This document shows positions 35,474-47,571 of a DNA stretch of 64,000 nucleotides, piece after piece; position 1 is the first letter of the stretch; each line of letters starts with the position of its first letter. Below the pieces are notes generated by a model, which was not told where the DNA came from, did not search any database, and saw only the letters and a list, made by a program, of their open reading frames with translations. Source of the stretch: Gliomastix tumulicola (Eukaryota; Ascomycota; Sordariomycetes; Hypocreales; Bionectriaceae); NCBI GenBank assembly GCA_001599755.1, contig BCHX01000004.1:2728001-2792000 (forward strand), in the 5' to 3' direction. The position numbers and the translations under genes are program-made.

Positions 35474-38272
35474 ATGAAGGACCCCGTCTTCAGGACTGCT
35501 TCTCCCTATTCTCTTCCTTCCGTATCCAACCCAAAACTCAAGATCTTGACTGCCGGAACTGCCTTATCCAAGAGTAGGTCTTCATCACCAACGCTGTTCT
35601 GCCGGCCCTGATCTTGGTCTTCGACTTACACCATCTTCTTTACAGTGCTGTCCAATACCGTCAACAAGACTGCCCTGCACCCCGGCGGTGTCCAGTGAGT
35701 GCCCCCCGTGCCCTCTCTCTGTCTCCCAACATGGTGATTCTTCGGGACGGGTGTATTCTGACTCTGTTGTGCTCTGCTAGGCCTCACATTCCTCACACCG
35801 ACCTCGAGGAGGAGCTGCACGAGACCAACCACATCGACTACGACAGGGTGTCAATCGTACGTTCCCCTGGCCCTTTGGCTGGCCGCCCCCTCGGCTCGCC
35901 CTTCGCCCCGAACAGGACACTGATCACATGCCCCCTAGATTGCCAACCCTTCCGTGGCTGCCCTCTACGAAGATGCCCTTGTCTACGAGACCGGCACGGC
36001 CATCACCTCCAGCGGTGCCCTGACTGCCTACTCCGGCAGCAAGACCGGCCGCTCTCCTCTCGACAAGCGAATTGTCAAGGAGCCCTCATCAGAGAACGAC
36101 ATCTGGTATGTGATAAACTGACATTCCCTGGTCCGCTGTTCCTTGCTGCAGTCGACTGACCGTCCTTTCGTGTAGGTGGGGACCCGTGAACAAGCCCATG
36201 TCTCCCGAGGTAAGGCGTCCGCCGTATTTTTTTTTCTTTTTCCATTTGATCATCGAATCCGAATCCTCCCCTACATCCATTCCCGCGGGCGAACCAAAGA
36301 GCAGGAAGGAAGAGGAAGGAACGGGACAATACGTGCATCGTGGGCTGTGAGTGGCTCGGTCGTCGTCATATGCTTGCAATGGCTCGGCCCAGGCGGCCAA
36401 TAGGCAGCGCTCCTGCGATAGCTGTTACTCATCGGGGACCAGGGGGGCCTGGCTGTTGGGATTGGGAGCTGGTCGCGTGGCCACTTCGCCGGGCGCTTGG
36501 GCCGCAGGCGGTGCAGGCTCTGCAGGCTCTGCAGGCACACATGCACTCCTCCTCCCTCACCGTGCCCGCTCTCGCCCTATCAGGTGCAGGGGAATGCAAG
36601 CACCGGTGCAATGCATTCGGGTAGATGAGGGACAGTTCTCGCTGAGGCAGCCCCTCATTGCACCCCGCAAACGGGACAAGTGCCCCTCCAGAGGCCAGCC
36701 AGAGGCGCTCCAATAGTGAGCCCCGCTTTGCTCGGCGACCTGTTCCGGCTTTTCCCTTTCCTTCCTCGCCAAGGCGAACCGCCCGCGCCTTCCCCTGCAC
36801 GCTCTTTGGCTCCGCTTGGCTCTGCTGCAGTTCCCCGCTTCTAACCGAGATTCACTCATGCATGCCCCCCCCGGACGGAGAGATTGAGAGGAAGATTGAG
36901 TTTGGCTGACAAAATAATCTCCCTGCAGGTCTGGAAGATCAACCGTGAGCGTGCTGTCGACTACCTCAACACCCGCAACCGCATCTACGTCGTCGACGGC
37001 TATGCTGGCTGGGATGAGAAGTACAGGATCAAGGTGCGCGTCATCTGCGCCCGCGCCTACCATGCCCTCTTCATGAGGAACATGCTCATCCGCCCTCCTC
37101 GTGAGGAGCTCGAGGGCTTCCACCCCGACTACACCATCTACAACGCTGGCTCTTTCCCCGCCAACCGCTACACCGAGGGCATGACCTCGGCCACCTCGGT
37201 CGCCATCAACTTCGCCGCCAAGGAGATGGTCATCCTCGGTACTGAGTACGCCGGTGAGATGAAGAAGGGTGTCTTCACCGTTCTCTTCTACGAGATGCCC
37301 GTCATCCACAACGTCCTGACCCTGCACTCCTCCGCCAACGAGGGCAAGAACGGCGACGTCACCGTCTTCTTCGGTCTGTCCGGCACCGGCAAGACCACCC
37401 TGTCTGCCGACCCCAACCGCGCCCTGATCGGTGACGACGAGCACTGCTGGAGTGACCGTGGTGTCTTCAACATCGAGGGTGGCTGCTACGCCAAGACCAT
37501 CGGCCTGTCCGCTGAGAAGGAGCCTGATATCTTCAACGCTATCCGCTTCGGCTCCGTTCTCGAGAACGTCGTCTTCGACCCCGAGACCCGTGAGGTCGAC
37601 TACGACAACTCTACCCTCACCGAGAACACTCGCTGCGCCTACCCCATCGAGTACATCCCCAACGCCAAGATCCCCTGCCTGTCGCCCAACATGCCCACCA
37701 ACATCATCCTGCTGACCTGCGACGCCCGCGGTGTCCTGCCCCCCATCTCCAAGCTCGACCGCTCGCAGACCATGTTCCACTTCATCTCTGGCTACACCTC
37801 CAAGATGGCCGGCACTGAGGACGGCGTGACGGAGCCCCAGGCCACCTTCTCCAGCTGCTTCGCCCAGCCCTTCCTGGCCCTCCACCCCATGCGCTACGCT
37901 AAGATGCTCGCCGACAAGATCGAGCAGCACAAGGCCAACGCCTGGCTGCTCAACACCGGCTGGGTCGGTGCCGGCCACGCCCAGGGCGGCAAGCGCTGCC
38001 CCCTCAAGTACACGCGTGCCATCCTCGACGCCATCCACTCTGGCGAGCTCGCCAACGTCGAGTACGAGAACTACGAGATCTTCAACCTCCAGGTCCCCAA
38101 GACCTGCCCCAACGTCCCCGACGAGCTGCTCAACCCCAAGAAGGCCTGGACCGCCGGCACCGAGAGCTTCGAGACCGAGGTCGTCAAGCTGGGCAAGCTC
38201 TTCCGCGAGAACTTTTCCAAGTACGAGTCCGAGGCCACCGAGGACGTCGTCAAGGCTGGTCCCTCCGTGTAA
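35474..38272 (+). CDS. PCK1: Phosphoenolpyruvate carboxykinase (ATP)
   Basis: Six exons, 35474-35573, 35646-35694, 35781-35856, 35939-36105, 36176-36209 and 36929-38272, give 589 residues from the ATG at 35474. Splicing of intron 1 also joins A to TG, creating an in-frame ATG at residue 34, which would give a 556-residue protein starting MLSNTVNKTALHPGG, close to the usual fungal N terminus. Which start is used is open. The core is unmistakable: RSPLDKR, the substrate loop NAGSFPANRYT, the P-loop GLSGTGKTTLS (about 291 onward) and GDDEHCW. The enzyme converts oxaloacetate to phosphoenolpyruvate with ATP, the key cytosolic step of gluconeogenesis. Intron 5 is 719 bp, far longer than any other in the window. 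GC at third positions is very high, as in strongly expressed genes. Confidence 0.95.
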
Positions 38273-39104
38273 ATGGAGCCAAAGGCTTCCAAAACACCAA
38301 AAAGAAAGAAAAAAACAAAAAAGAAAACAAGATTGTCTTGAGAGAGCGCACGCATTTCTCTAGGGTTGAAGCCATCCTCGTTCCGCATAGAGAGGATTAG
38401 AGCTGCCCTCAATTTCTTTTCCGTCATCGTCTTCTGGATTTGTCGTCACACATACCAGCACCACTTGTCGTCAATCGACGACCTTCAGGATTCCCGGCGT
38501 ATTACATGATTTTTTTTTCTTTTCACCATTTTTCTTTTATATCTTCCCATCTGCCCTTTTCCTTTGTCATCGAATCATTTCCTTAGTACCAAGGCAGATT
38601 ACCTTTGATGGATGATTGAACGAGACGGAGATTGGAGTCTTTTCCATCTCCAAGGAGGATCATGGGGCTGTAATGTAGCTAGCTCAGCCCTTTTCAGATA
38701 GTGGTTCTCATGAGAATTTAACGACTGAAAGAATCAGGAAATTTCATCAAATAATTAGAAGTCGTCTTCGTCATCAATGTGCTAACGGATGAAGACCACA
38801 GTCCAAAGAGTGCTACTAAGTAGTACTTACTACTACTAAGTAACTTCACGGTGACAAGTACCAGTACATCGATGCCCCACCACCGACCCAGTTGCCATGC
38901 CAATGAAGTCACTCCCCACATGTTAAACAGTGAATTGTCCCACTAGAGCATCACACCCAACGCCAGTCATGCAAATCTGTAAATAAATTATCGTCTGTTG
39001 AGCAGCCACAAGCAGAGACGAACCGTTGCGTCTCGTCTCAAGCCTTTCCAACGTTCAGCCCTTCACCAGACGAAACGGAGGAACCTTACCCAGGCCAGAG
39101 GCCG
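38273..39104. other. Intergenic region between PCK1 and the SNF2 gene
   Basis: This 832-bp stretch begins with an A-rich 3' untranslated segment of PCK1. Near 38810-38850 are clustered short direct and inverted copies of TACT/AGTA, a common simple motif in fungal intergenic DNA. No gene was found. Confidence 0.5.
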
Positions 39105-42100
39105 ATGCGCACCGAATCTTCGCCTAGGAAACCTGGCGCAGCATTCGCATTTAAACCACACAACACCCTGCACTCGACGCAGAAACCTGACTTTTCGAGG
39201 TCGCCGACCAAAGTCAAGAAGGCTGTTCTGCGAGCTCTTTCTTCTTCTTCTTCCGACGACGACGACGACGAGCCTCGCACCGCAAACGAGCCCCCTCCCG
39301 TCCTACGATATCTGACCAGCATCGCCATGGTCAACGAACGAGCGCCCCCCAAGGCGGCGCTGCAGCCGTCGAGCCAGAATGGCACCAACACGCGCCGCGA
39401 GCCCGACCCTTACGACGACGACGACGATATCGTCAGCGCTATGAACGCTCTCGCGCCGGCGGCCTGGGCCTCCATCAAGCCGACCGTCCTCGCCAAGGCG
39501 CACGACCCCTTCCGCCCGCCCTCTTTATCGTCGTCCTCCTCCGGTACCAGTAGCAACAACCACAACAACAACAACACCACAGGCCATCCGAAGGTCGGCG
39601 GCGGCCACCCGCACAAGATGCTGTCGTCGCGTAAGCAGCAGGCGAGCGGCGTCTTCATCCAGCAGAAGACGAGGCCGGAGCACCATCTCGGCGGCGCGAC
39701 TAGGATTAGCGGCCCGAGCCAGCCCAAGTATCAGGATCGGAAGCCGCCGCCGCTGCCTACGTTTGACTCCAACTTCTTCACGTCTTCCGGGGCCGACCTC
39801 GGCGAGTCGAAGAGGTACGGTGGTGGCGAGGAGGTGTTCTATACGGATCCTAACAAGGCGAGCGCGGACCTCAAAGATCTCCTGGAGGGGGTCATGGACG
39901 AGGATGAGGATGAGGAGGAAGAGAACAAGGACGCCCCGAAGAAGGAGGGTGAGGCTAAGGCTGATGCAGGCGTGGCGTCTGCGAACGACCCGAAGAAGGG
40001 CTTCGTGGAGGGCCTCAACGTCAGGTTGCTCCCCCACCAGGTGGAAGGCGTGGAGTGGATGAGGGGGCGCGAGCTCGGTCCCGTCAAGCGCGGCAAGGTG
40101 CCCAAGGGCGGCATCCTCGCCGACGACATGGGTCTGGGCAAGACGCTGCAGACGCTCGCGCTGATCCTCACCAACCAGAAGCCCCCGAGCAAGGAGGACA
40201 AGGCGTGGAAGAAGCACTTCGAGGGGCTCGAGAAGACGACGCTGGTCGTCGCGCCGCTGTCGCTCATCCGGCAGTGGGAGGGCGAGATCGTCGACAGGAT
40301 CGCCAAGGCGCACCGTCTCAAGGTCTGCGTCCACCACGGTCCGAATCGCACAAAGAGTTTTAAGGAGCTTGCTCTGTACGATGTGGTCGTGACGACGTAT
40401 CAGATCCTGGTCTCGGAGCACGGCCACTCGTCGATGGCCGATAATGGTGTCAAGGCGGGCTGCTTCGGCCTTCGGTGGTGGCGTGTCGTCTTGGACGAGG
40501 CGCACACCATCAAGAACCGCAACGCAAAGGCAACCAAGGCGTGCTACGCTCTGCGGTCCGAGTACAGGTGGTGTCTGTCCGGTACGCCTATGCAGAACAA
40601 CCTGGACGAGCTGCAGTCCCTCGTCAAGTTCCTGCAGATCAAGCCGTACGACGACCTCAAGGAGTGGAAGGCACACATCGACCACCCGCTCAAGAACGGC
40701 AAAGGCCACATTGCCATTCGGAGACTGCACAGCCTGCTGCGGTGTTTCATGAAGCGGCGCACCAAGGAGATCCTCAAGGAGGCCGGTGCCCTCAACCCAG
40801 GCGGCGAGCCCTCCAAGGAAGGCGAGCCGTCCAACGGCTTCAAGGTCACGGAGCGCAACGTCGTCACGGTGAGCTCCGAGCTGACGCCTGCCGAGCGGAG
40901 GTTCTACAGCAGGCTCCAGGCCCGCGCGGACAGGAGCATGGAGGCCATGATGGGCGGCAAGGTGAGCTATGCCAGCGCGCTGACGCTGCTGCTGCGCATG
41001 CGGCAGGCCTGCAACCATCCGAAGCTGGTGGCCGGCAAGCTCGACAAGGATGCGCTCTCCACGGGCACGCAGAAGAACCAAGAGGTGGATGTCGATGACA
41101 TGGCTGATATGTTCGCCGGCATAAGCATCGCCTCGAAGAACTGCGCCATCTGCGGGCTGGAGTTGAAGGACGATGACCACAAGGCAGCCAGGAGTACATG
41201 CTCCGGCTGTGCAGAGGACATTGCGTACTTTGACAAGCAAGAAGTGCGCCAGGTCAAGTCGCATAAGAAGAAGACGAAGAAGAAGGCTAAGGCCAAGGAG
41301 CAGAAGAAGCCAGCAGAGGTGTCGAAGCGCCGACCTCGAAACCGCCAGGCGGTCATCGATAGTGACGATGAAGAAGAAGGCAGCTGGCTAGTTCCTGAGG
41401 ACCAACGCGGTAGTCTCAAACTGGGCAAGGCCGGAGGACAGGATGATGAGAACGCGGAGGGCGGCGGCGACTGGATCGGCGCTGAAGATTCCGAAGATTC
41501 CGAAGAGGAGGACGACAAGAACAAGAGCAATCTGAGCAGCTTCGTCGTCGATGATGAGGCTGCGAGGCGAGAGAAGGGATACGTATCGGCCAACGACGCC
41601 GGCCAGGATACCGATGAGGATTCATTACTGTCCATCGACGCCATCACTCAGAAGATGGCCTCTCAGACACTAGAGGAGAAGCCCGTGCCCAAGCGTGCAG
41701 CAAAGACCAAAGAGTCGGCCAGCGACTCCGAGGACGACTCCGAGGACGACTCCGAAGACGAGTCTGCGGACAACTCCGATGAGAGCGAGGAGGACGCCAG
41801 CGACTCCGTGTCCGACGAGGACGACTGGGACACGCGCCGCCGCGCCAAGAATATGCCCGTCGTCGCCTCCGCCAAGATCCGGGAGCTCGTCAAGATTCTG
41901 CGCAAGGAGGTGGACGAGCACAAGTTCATCGTCTTCTCCCAGTTCACATCGATGCTGGACATTGTCGAGCCGTTCCTCGAGGACGAGGGATTCGAGTACA
42001 CGCGCTACGACGGGAGTATGAAGAACGATGACCGCGAGGCCAGCCTCAACAGGCTGCGCAAGGACAAGAACACACGGATTCTCCTGTGCAGTCTCAAGTG

Positions 42101-42603
42101 CGGTAGCTTGGGTCTGAACCTCACGGCTGCAACGAGGGTGGTCATCATCGAGCCGTTCTGGAATCCGGTATGTCAAAAGCATTTCCCCCTATTCCCCCCA
42201 CCATTGACTATCCAGCGAACCCTAGTTGCTGACATCTCCCATCCAGTTCATCGAAGAGCAGGCCATCGACCGCGTCCACCGCCTGACCCAGACCGTCGAC
42301 GTGACCGTCTACAAGCTCACCGTCCAAGACACCGTCGAGGAGCGCATCCTCGACCTCCAGGAGAAGAAGCGCCTCCTCGCCGAGCAGGCCATCGAGGGCG
42401 GCATGAAGAAGGGCGCGCTCAAGCTCGGCCTCAACGAGATCATCGACCTCTTCAAGCCGACGCACCACTTCGAGGACGCGCCCGACCAGGTGGGCGGTGT
42501 CGGCGACACGCAGCAGGCTATGAGGGACGCGGCCAGCGTCATGAGGCGAAAACCGGCAGGGCCGAAGAGGCAGGAGAGCGAGATTTATGGGCGGCGGTGG
42601 TAA
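39105..42603 (+). CDS. SNF2-family DNA-dependent ATPase (Rad5/Rad16-like)
   Basis: Two exons, 39105-42167 and 42247-42603, with a 79-bp intron, give 1139 residues. The intron lies inside the helicase C domain and is needed to join EPFWNP to FIEEQAIDRVHRLTQ. The first 300 residues are disordered, with Ser/Asp and Asn runs. The ATPase lobe starts near 310 with the P-loop DDMGLGKTLQT (about 341-351) and the box LDEAH (about 465). Between the lobes is a short cysteine cluster, CAIC and CSGC (about 682-705), followed by about 200 residues of basic then strongly acidic sequence. Such proteins translocate on DNA in repair or chromatin remodelling. The cysteine cluster is too small for the full RING finger of Rad5, Rad16 or Uls1, so the exact orthologue is unclear. 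Confidence 0.85.
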
Positions 42604-43244
42604 AAAGGGAGGGAAGAGGGGGGGGGTGCATGTTCCCCCCTGCTCTCTGCCTTCTCTATGTAGTCTTTGTTGTTGGATCAGGACCCTGGATTGTTTAGGT
42701 TGATTTGGGTTTTTGGCTTACGAGTTTGGGGCATTTTCGATGACTGGGAGTTTTTTTTTGGCACGATTGATGAAACGAGGATCACCAGACCGATATTGGA
42801 GCGAGCGAGGGAGCGCAGACCTGGGGGTCACTAAGACGATGATAATGATCTTTGATGTGGGATGCGTATGTCGATAGAGCCCTTAGACACCTAGATTTCT
42901 AGAGTAGTCATCTCAAGGTTCAATTTAGCTACGAGGAGCCTTGGGAAATCAGACGAGATGATTCTACGAGCGTCACTATCGAGAACGTCTCCCTTTATTC
43001 AGAATGTACAAAGTGGTGCAAATCACGACTTGAAAAACACGTCCGACCGACTCAAGATTCAAGCTTCCTATCCTAGTCAGATAACAGGACGGTATTTATT
43101 TGAGTATCATAAGCGCAGGAAACTACACGACAGGGCAACAGGAAACTGGTTCACCGCCGTCTCATGATATGGAAAGAAAGAAAAAAAGAGCAGTCCCAAA
43201 ACTTCCCACCCTCGAAAGCCTATCATCATTCCTCCAACGGGTAT
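42604..43244. other. Convergent intergenic region, SNF2 gene / HSE1
   Basis: This 641-bp region lies between convergent gene ends and should contain both terminators. A poly-T run near 42750 and AT-rich DNA toward HSE1 are visible. No gene was found. Confidence 0.5.
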
Positions 43245-45722
43245 CTAATACACACCACTGCGGTAGTAATCGTTCGGCGCAGGCGCGCTGGGCTCCTCGA
43301 AGCCTCCCGGTGGGACATAGGGCTTGTACTGCTGCTGCTGCTGCTGCTGCGGCTGCTGCGGCCCGCCAGCCTGGCTCGGCAGACCCTGCCGCGCGTCGAA
43401 GGATGTCGGACCGCCGACCTGCAGCGGCGCAGGGGCGAGACCGTGACCGGCGGCGTCCGGCGGCGGCTGGGGAGGCTGTCCACTAGGCACGGGAGGAGGC
43501 GGCTGGTCTGGGGCGCCGCCGCCGAAGCTGGGATACTGCGGCTGGCCGCTGTACTGGCCGTGTGAGGGGGGCGGCGAGGCGCTGGGGTTGTCGTTGAGGG
43601 CGTCATCCTGGGGGTAGGCGAAGGGCGCCGGGGCTTGGGGGTTGTGCGGTGCTATGGGGGAGTCGTAGACGGAGGTGGCCAGCTCCTGGGCGCCGTATGT
43701 GCTCTGGGGACGGCCGCCCTGCACCGGCGGCTGGTTATACGGCTGTGCTGGCGGGCCCGAGGGCTGTGAGTACGGCGTGTAGTGCTGAGGCGGTGACGAG
43801 GAGGTGTTGATAGGCGCAGGCTGCTGCGGCGGTTGGCTAGGGGGCTGGTGAGGCGTCTCTTCCCTGGGAGGGAAATGCTGTCCCGGCGTGGTGTGTTGGG
43901 GAGGAGCTCCGTGATGCGAAGGCACCTCTGCTCCAGCCACGTAGAAAGGAGCAGGGGTATTTTGGCTCTGGAACTGCGGAGGAGGCGATGCTGCCTGGAA
44001 TGGTGGTCGGTCTATCAAGCATCAGATTAGTACGGCGAAGACGGCGTTACGATGCGAAGAAGTATAGCTCACCTCCTTGAGGACCAGGTGCTGACGGGCC
44101 CTGGGGGCCAGAGCCGTAGAACCTCTGATGGTCAGGGGGCGGCCCTTGCTGAGGATATCCTCCAGCATTCGGAGGGTAGCCTTGGCCAGTAGGACCAGGG
44201 CGCATGGCATACTGCTGGTAGTTGTGAGGAGGAGGGTGGGACATGGACGACTCCAGGAGCGCCTCGTAGTCCCGGCGAGCTTTGATGAACTTCTCGTTGA
44301 GCTGTGTGAAGTCGTCTACGCGAGGAATCATGTCAGCCGAGGCCTGTCTTTCAAGGATGTGTTGTACGAACCCTTCTTCTGAGAGTACTTCTCGATGAGC
44401 TTGATCAGTTTTGGCCTGATAGCCAACGTCTGGTGGTAGAGCTTCTGTGCATAATATCAAGTTAGTTCCTGCTCTCAACTGCCTGGGCTGTATCCAGGAT
44501 CAGGCGCCATCTTACCGAGATCTCCTCGTTGTCCTCCTCCCGCGGTGCCGTATTAGATGCACTTAGCAGCGTGAGAAGCTTCTCAACGTTCTTGATTTCC
44601 GCAAAGACCTCTGCCTCCATCTGCGCCTCGCGCTGCAGCTCGTCGGGCGTGGGATCCGTCAGCTTCTCAACATAGTTGAGCGGGAAGATGCCCGTCTTGC
44701 CCTTCAGCGATCCCCGCCACCAGTCCTTGTAGACACTCTCCAGAACGGCAATGACATCGCCGCGCTTGAACTCGAGCTCGCCGGGCTCCGACGGCGCAAA
44801 GTCGTACAGCGCCCGCACCCTGCTGACTGTCGCCGCCGTCGTCCCGGCAGGCACCGGAGCCGGCGCGGCGTCCTGCTGCCCCTGCTGCCCCTGCTGCTGT
44901 CCGCCACTGCCCGCGTCTCCCTGCGCGCCGGATCCGGAGCCCGAGGGGCCGGGCTTCTTGCGCTCCTCCTCCTGCAGGCTCAGCTTCAGCGCCATCTGCA
45001 GCTCCTCGTCCTCCTTCTGGCGGTCCGACTGCGTGAGCCCTTGCTTCTGCGGCGCGCTCGGGGCCTGCAGCGTCGGGTTGCTCTGCTTGAGGCGGAAGTA
45101 GGCGTCGTACATGACGCCCAGCTCCGGGTCCTGGCTAAACATGTCGCTCCACTCCTTCATCTTCTCGAGGATCTTAGCCTTGACCTGCGTGTGCGTGTTC
45201 CGGTCGTTGGCGAGCTTGAGGAGGGCGTCGGTCAGCGCGCGGCTGGAGACTTCGCGGTGGACATTCTTGCCGCAGTTCTGGCACAGTGCGTGCGCGACCT
45301 AACAGCAACAGCAAGACAACCTCGTTAGCAATCCTCCTGGGGTACCATGCTGCAAGGCAGCCTTTGCTGACAGGGCGGGGTTCGTACCTCGAGCGTGTAG
45401 AGCTGGACGTTGGCGTTCCGGTGCGCGAGTCGCTTGATGACGCTCTGCACAACCTCCTTGGGCCCGTTGGCGTCGGTTGATACTTTATCGCATACTTCGA
45501 TGATCGCACCCCAGTCCTCCGATGTCAGGTTCTCGTCGGTCGCCCGGGCTGTGTCCCAACAACAGTCAGCTTGGAAGCTCTCTCTCTCTCTCTCTCAGTC
45601 GGTCCGCAGCGCTCCAGGCCAAGCTGGCAACGCCGACGTCTCATGATAGGGGAAGGGGAGTAATCGGGTCGTAGCTCACCGACTAACTCGTCGTATGGCC
45701 CCGCGGCCGCTGCTCGGAACAT
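43245..45722 (-). CDS. HSE1: Hse1, ESCRT-0 subunit (class E vacuolar sorting)
   Basis: Six exons, 45722-45680, 45548-45388, 45298-44516, 44444-44372, 44315-44073 and 44011-43245, join in phase to 689 residues. Domains in order are: VHS (about 8-140; MFRAAAAGPYDELV then ATDENLTSEDW), a ubiquitin-interacting motif (about 162-181, EDEELQMALKLSLQEEE), SH3 (about 226-283, ALYDFAPSEPGELEF and WWRGSLKGKTGIFPLNY), a GAT-like helical region that binds Vps27 (about 290-400), and a long Pro/Gln/Gly-rich tail. Hse1 pairs with Vps27 on endosomes to capture ubiquitinated membrane cargo for multivesicular bodies. Intron 1 carries a GA/CT dinucleotide run at 45578-45596. Several introns are short, and one donor is the less common GTTCGT. 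Confidence 0.93.
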
Positions 45723-47097
45723 TGCAGGCGATGCAGTGCGTCCAGCCTCTCTTGAGAATCGCCGTCGTACTCTGGGGACGATTGTTTTTGCCGTTCAGAT
45801 CAGCTAGGATAAGCTTAAACTGAATGTGACGGATACGATTCCTCTGGTAAGGTTGGAGCCGTGTCCGTTCGGTGGTGTTGGAGGAGCAATTTCTAGGTGG
45901 TTGCAGTCTGGAACTCACGAGATCGAGAGATGGCGGTTTAGTTGAGGGAGCGAGGGCATGATCTCATTACGTAGCCACGGGAACTTGCGCCACATTGGCC
46001 GCCACACCAAGTACTGCTAAGTACCTCGGTACCGTTTTGCCACCACGGGATGCGGGAACGGTACCTACCCTGTACATTCCCGCACTCTGGGCACTACTGG
46101 TAGTAACACGACTACTCGCAAGGCACATACGCACTCGCAACGTCAGCTCCAGCATCAACTCGATTTTCCGGCTGCCTGTCCCTTTGTGGAGGGTGTTCTA
46201 GAATACCCTTGGCTTGGAACGCACTGTCATGGACTGCGTCGAATATCTCAGTCCCTGCCACAATACCACTTGGCACCAACCCCGCCACTCTTCTACTATA
46301 GTTACTACGCCACCAGCAGGACTACGAATCGAGTCCCAGCTGAGCCTCCAAGTCCGTGGTTGACCTTCCCCAATACACGACTGTCCCAATATTGTGTGCC
46401 AAACGGACTAAGGCTGACCGGCAACAATACACGAATACTTCTCTATCTGCCTCACGTACTTACATAGTCAAGAGAGCCTAGCCGTTAGGCTAGCTCTAGG
46501 TTACACAACGTTCAACAAACAGTGAATAGGGAGGCTTTCTCAGGTGCATTTCTGTGCATTTTCCCTTGCTTCTAGGAAAGAAGGCCAACAGCACCTATGA
46601 ATTGCCTGATATCACATGTACACATATATCCAACATCCAACAGTTGTTGCCATAAACCCGCCCACCTGTCCCTAAAAGAGCCCGCGCTCGCCCGCGATGT
46701 GCTAAATCAGTCTTTAGAAGAAAAAGAGCCCATGCCCTGGTATAGCCAAGCGTAAATGCAGCTCAAGCTGCCTCGCAAATATGTGAAACGAATCGACCCT
46801 TTGCACAGTATTCTTGCCCTCTCCTTATCCAACCCATATTTTGAAAACAGATGTTAGCCTCCTCACACCTCAGTGTTCAATGAAATCCACGAGCAGGTAG
46901 ATAGATGCCCCGGACGCCAGATGAGCTTGAGATAGTCAAGAATCAAGCCATCGCTCGTCCCCGATAAAAACCAAGACTTCTCTTGGTGTAGTACAGCGCA
47001 GTCATAAAAAAGCATCATCGTCTTAGCGTATGCAGAACAGGCGAGGAAAGTAGATCCTCGGCGATCATCATCAGTTTGACGGTATGTCGATGGGACT
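45723..47097. other. Intergenic region between HSE1 and ATG13
   Basis: About 1.4 kb lies between two minus-strand genes: the HSE1 promoter on the left and the ATG13 3' flank on the right. The middle is AT-richer with short repeated TACTA/CACTA motifs. I see no coding frame with family features and no RNA gene. Confidence 0.5.
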
Positions 47098-47540
47098 CTA
47101 CCATCCCCTTCTTGGGGCCCCGCCATGGCCACCCCCTCTCCCTTCTTCAAGACTTCGTCTGCCCTGAGGGTCCATCTCAGACAAGTCGAACACGAGGGGC
47201 TCCTCGCTGAGCGACTCGTTGTCATCACGGGGGAAGCGACTGATCGACCCGGTGAAGCTGCCCCTTGACGACTGAGGCGGTGTTTGGCGATGCTGCGCGC
47301 CCATGCCCGCATAGCGAAGCCTGCCATATGGTGAGCTGGAGGGAATGGTAGGCATGAAACGCTCAGCGGGATTGTCGTCCGCAGAACCCCGGGGAATACT
47401 GCTTGGGCTTTCCGTCGTCGCAGCTTCGGCCCCCTGCGGAAGACCGAGGGGTGCGCCCTGACCAGGAGCACTTGAGCGTGATGCGGGTGAGGTGCCTGCT
47501 GTGGCTGTCGTAGTGGGAGCGTTCGCACCAGTGGCGGCGG

Positions 47541-47571
<31 letters not shown>

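Noticed and set aside
36557..38038. 493-codon open frame on the minus strand
   Set aside because: It is antisense to the PCK1 last exon and is Val/Gly/Asp-rich as expected of a shadow frame.
39525..41264. 579-codon open frame on the minus strand
   Set aside because: It is antisense to the SNF2 gene and arises from GC-rich third positions. The translation has no family features, while the plus strand has complete helicase motifs.
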